Assembly: GCF_029894425.1 (NCBI RefSeq)
Contig: NZ_JARXYJ010000001.1
Span: 2,728,001 to 2,792,000 of the forward strand
Length of the DNA: 64,000 bases
Direction of reading: 5' to 3'
Source of the DNA: Streptomyces sp. SAI-127
GTDB lineage: Bacteria > Actinomycetota > Actinomycetes > Streptomycetales > Streptomycetaceae
Shown: positions 63,993-64,000 of the stretch, one piece after another
Position numbering within the stretch: position 1 is the first letter of the stretch
Layout: each line of letters opens with the position of its first letter
Made by a program: the position numbers and the translations under genes
Notes under the pieces: generated by a model
Told to the model about the DNA's origin: nothing
The model's input: the letters and a program-made list of their open reading frames with translations, nothing else
Database searches by the model: none

Positions 63993-64000
63993 ATGGCTCG
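63993..64000 (+). CDS. Possible start of next gene (partial)
   Basis: An ATG with GGGAGGG ten bases upstream begins at 63993, eight bases before the window end. A LacI-type operator lies 29 bases upstream. Only two codons are visible; no product can be named. Confidence 0.35.

Noticed and set aside
1..64000. tRNA, rRNA, CRISPR array or transposase
   Set aside because: No cloverleaf, regular spacer-repeat pattern or transposase motif was recognised on either strand by reading; a tRNA or CRISPR scan would settle it.

Overview
The window is high-GC actinobacterial DNA with strong third-position GC bias, AGGAGG-type ribosome sites, frequent GTG starts and Tat/lipoprotein exports. It is almost certainly a Streptomyces chromosome. 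From msrB-murC at the left to xylFGH-rok7B7-ngcEFG at the right, the gene order matches, as I remember it, the S. coelicolor core block around SCO6061 to SCO6005. It is interrupted by at least two accessory pieces: a polyketide synthase at the left edge and a mannoside-use operon near 37-44 kb.

Region by region. 1-5601 (minus): the N-terminal 1867 residues of a type I PKS with a CoA-ligase/ACP loading module followed by KS-AT-DH. 5733-8983 (minus): msrB, murC, a stress-type small protein and a RibD-C-like reductase. 9021-13782 (plus): zapE, a small secreted protein, a beta-carbonic anhydrase overlapping a SulP transporter (likely bicarbonate uptake), and a slipin. 13883-17800: PhoX-like Tat protein, a damaged ppk2, and an FAD/Rieske oxidoreductase. 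17861-21311: polysaccharide deacetylase lipoprotein, a 59-residue zinc ribbon, PTH2-like protein, TetR regulator and a mycothiol-type metal-binding protein followed by two decayed copies of its own 3' end. 21681-24894: DUF692 (MNIO family), DUF4142 and TIGR04222-like genes. 25012-33721: exported alpha/beta hydrolase, hemQ and cgoX (hemG/hemY), DUF4349 lipoprotein, CoA-disulfide-reductase-like enzyme, rhomboid protease and hemE. The three heme genes supply late steps of the coproporphyrin-dependent route.

33838-36794: DUF3000, an atypical LuxR-type response regulator and RNase D. 36824-43973: an accessory mannoside island with ABC permeases, binding lipoprotein, a GH2 beta-mannosidase carrying an in-frame 84-bp tandem repeat, and a LacI regulator. 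44092-47441: fadA-fadB beta-oxidation operon. 47494-53109: coiled-coil miniprotein, fibre-like secreted protein, beta-propeller protein, NYN/PIN-like protein, GT-C membrane transferase and amino-acid permease. 53246-55165: dxs. 55298-63647: xylHGF, the ROK regulator rok7B7 and ngcGFE, a sugar-uptake block with a good DasR-type site upstream of ngcE. A LacI-type operator and the first codons of another gene lie at the right edge.

No rRNA, tRNA, CRISPR array or intact insertion sequence was seen. The most unusual items are the palindrome inserted into ppk2 plus a frameshift, the triplicated gene tail at 21.2-21.5 kb, the DUF692/TIGR04222 locus, and the repeat expansion inside the beta-mannosidase.
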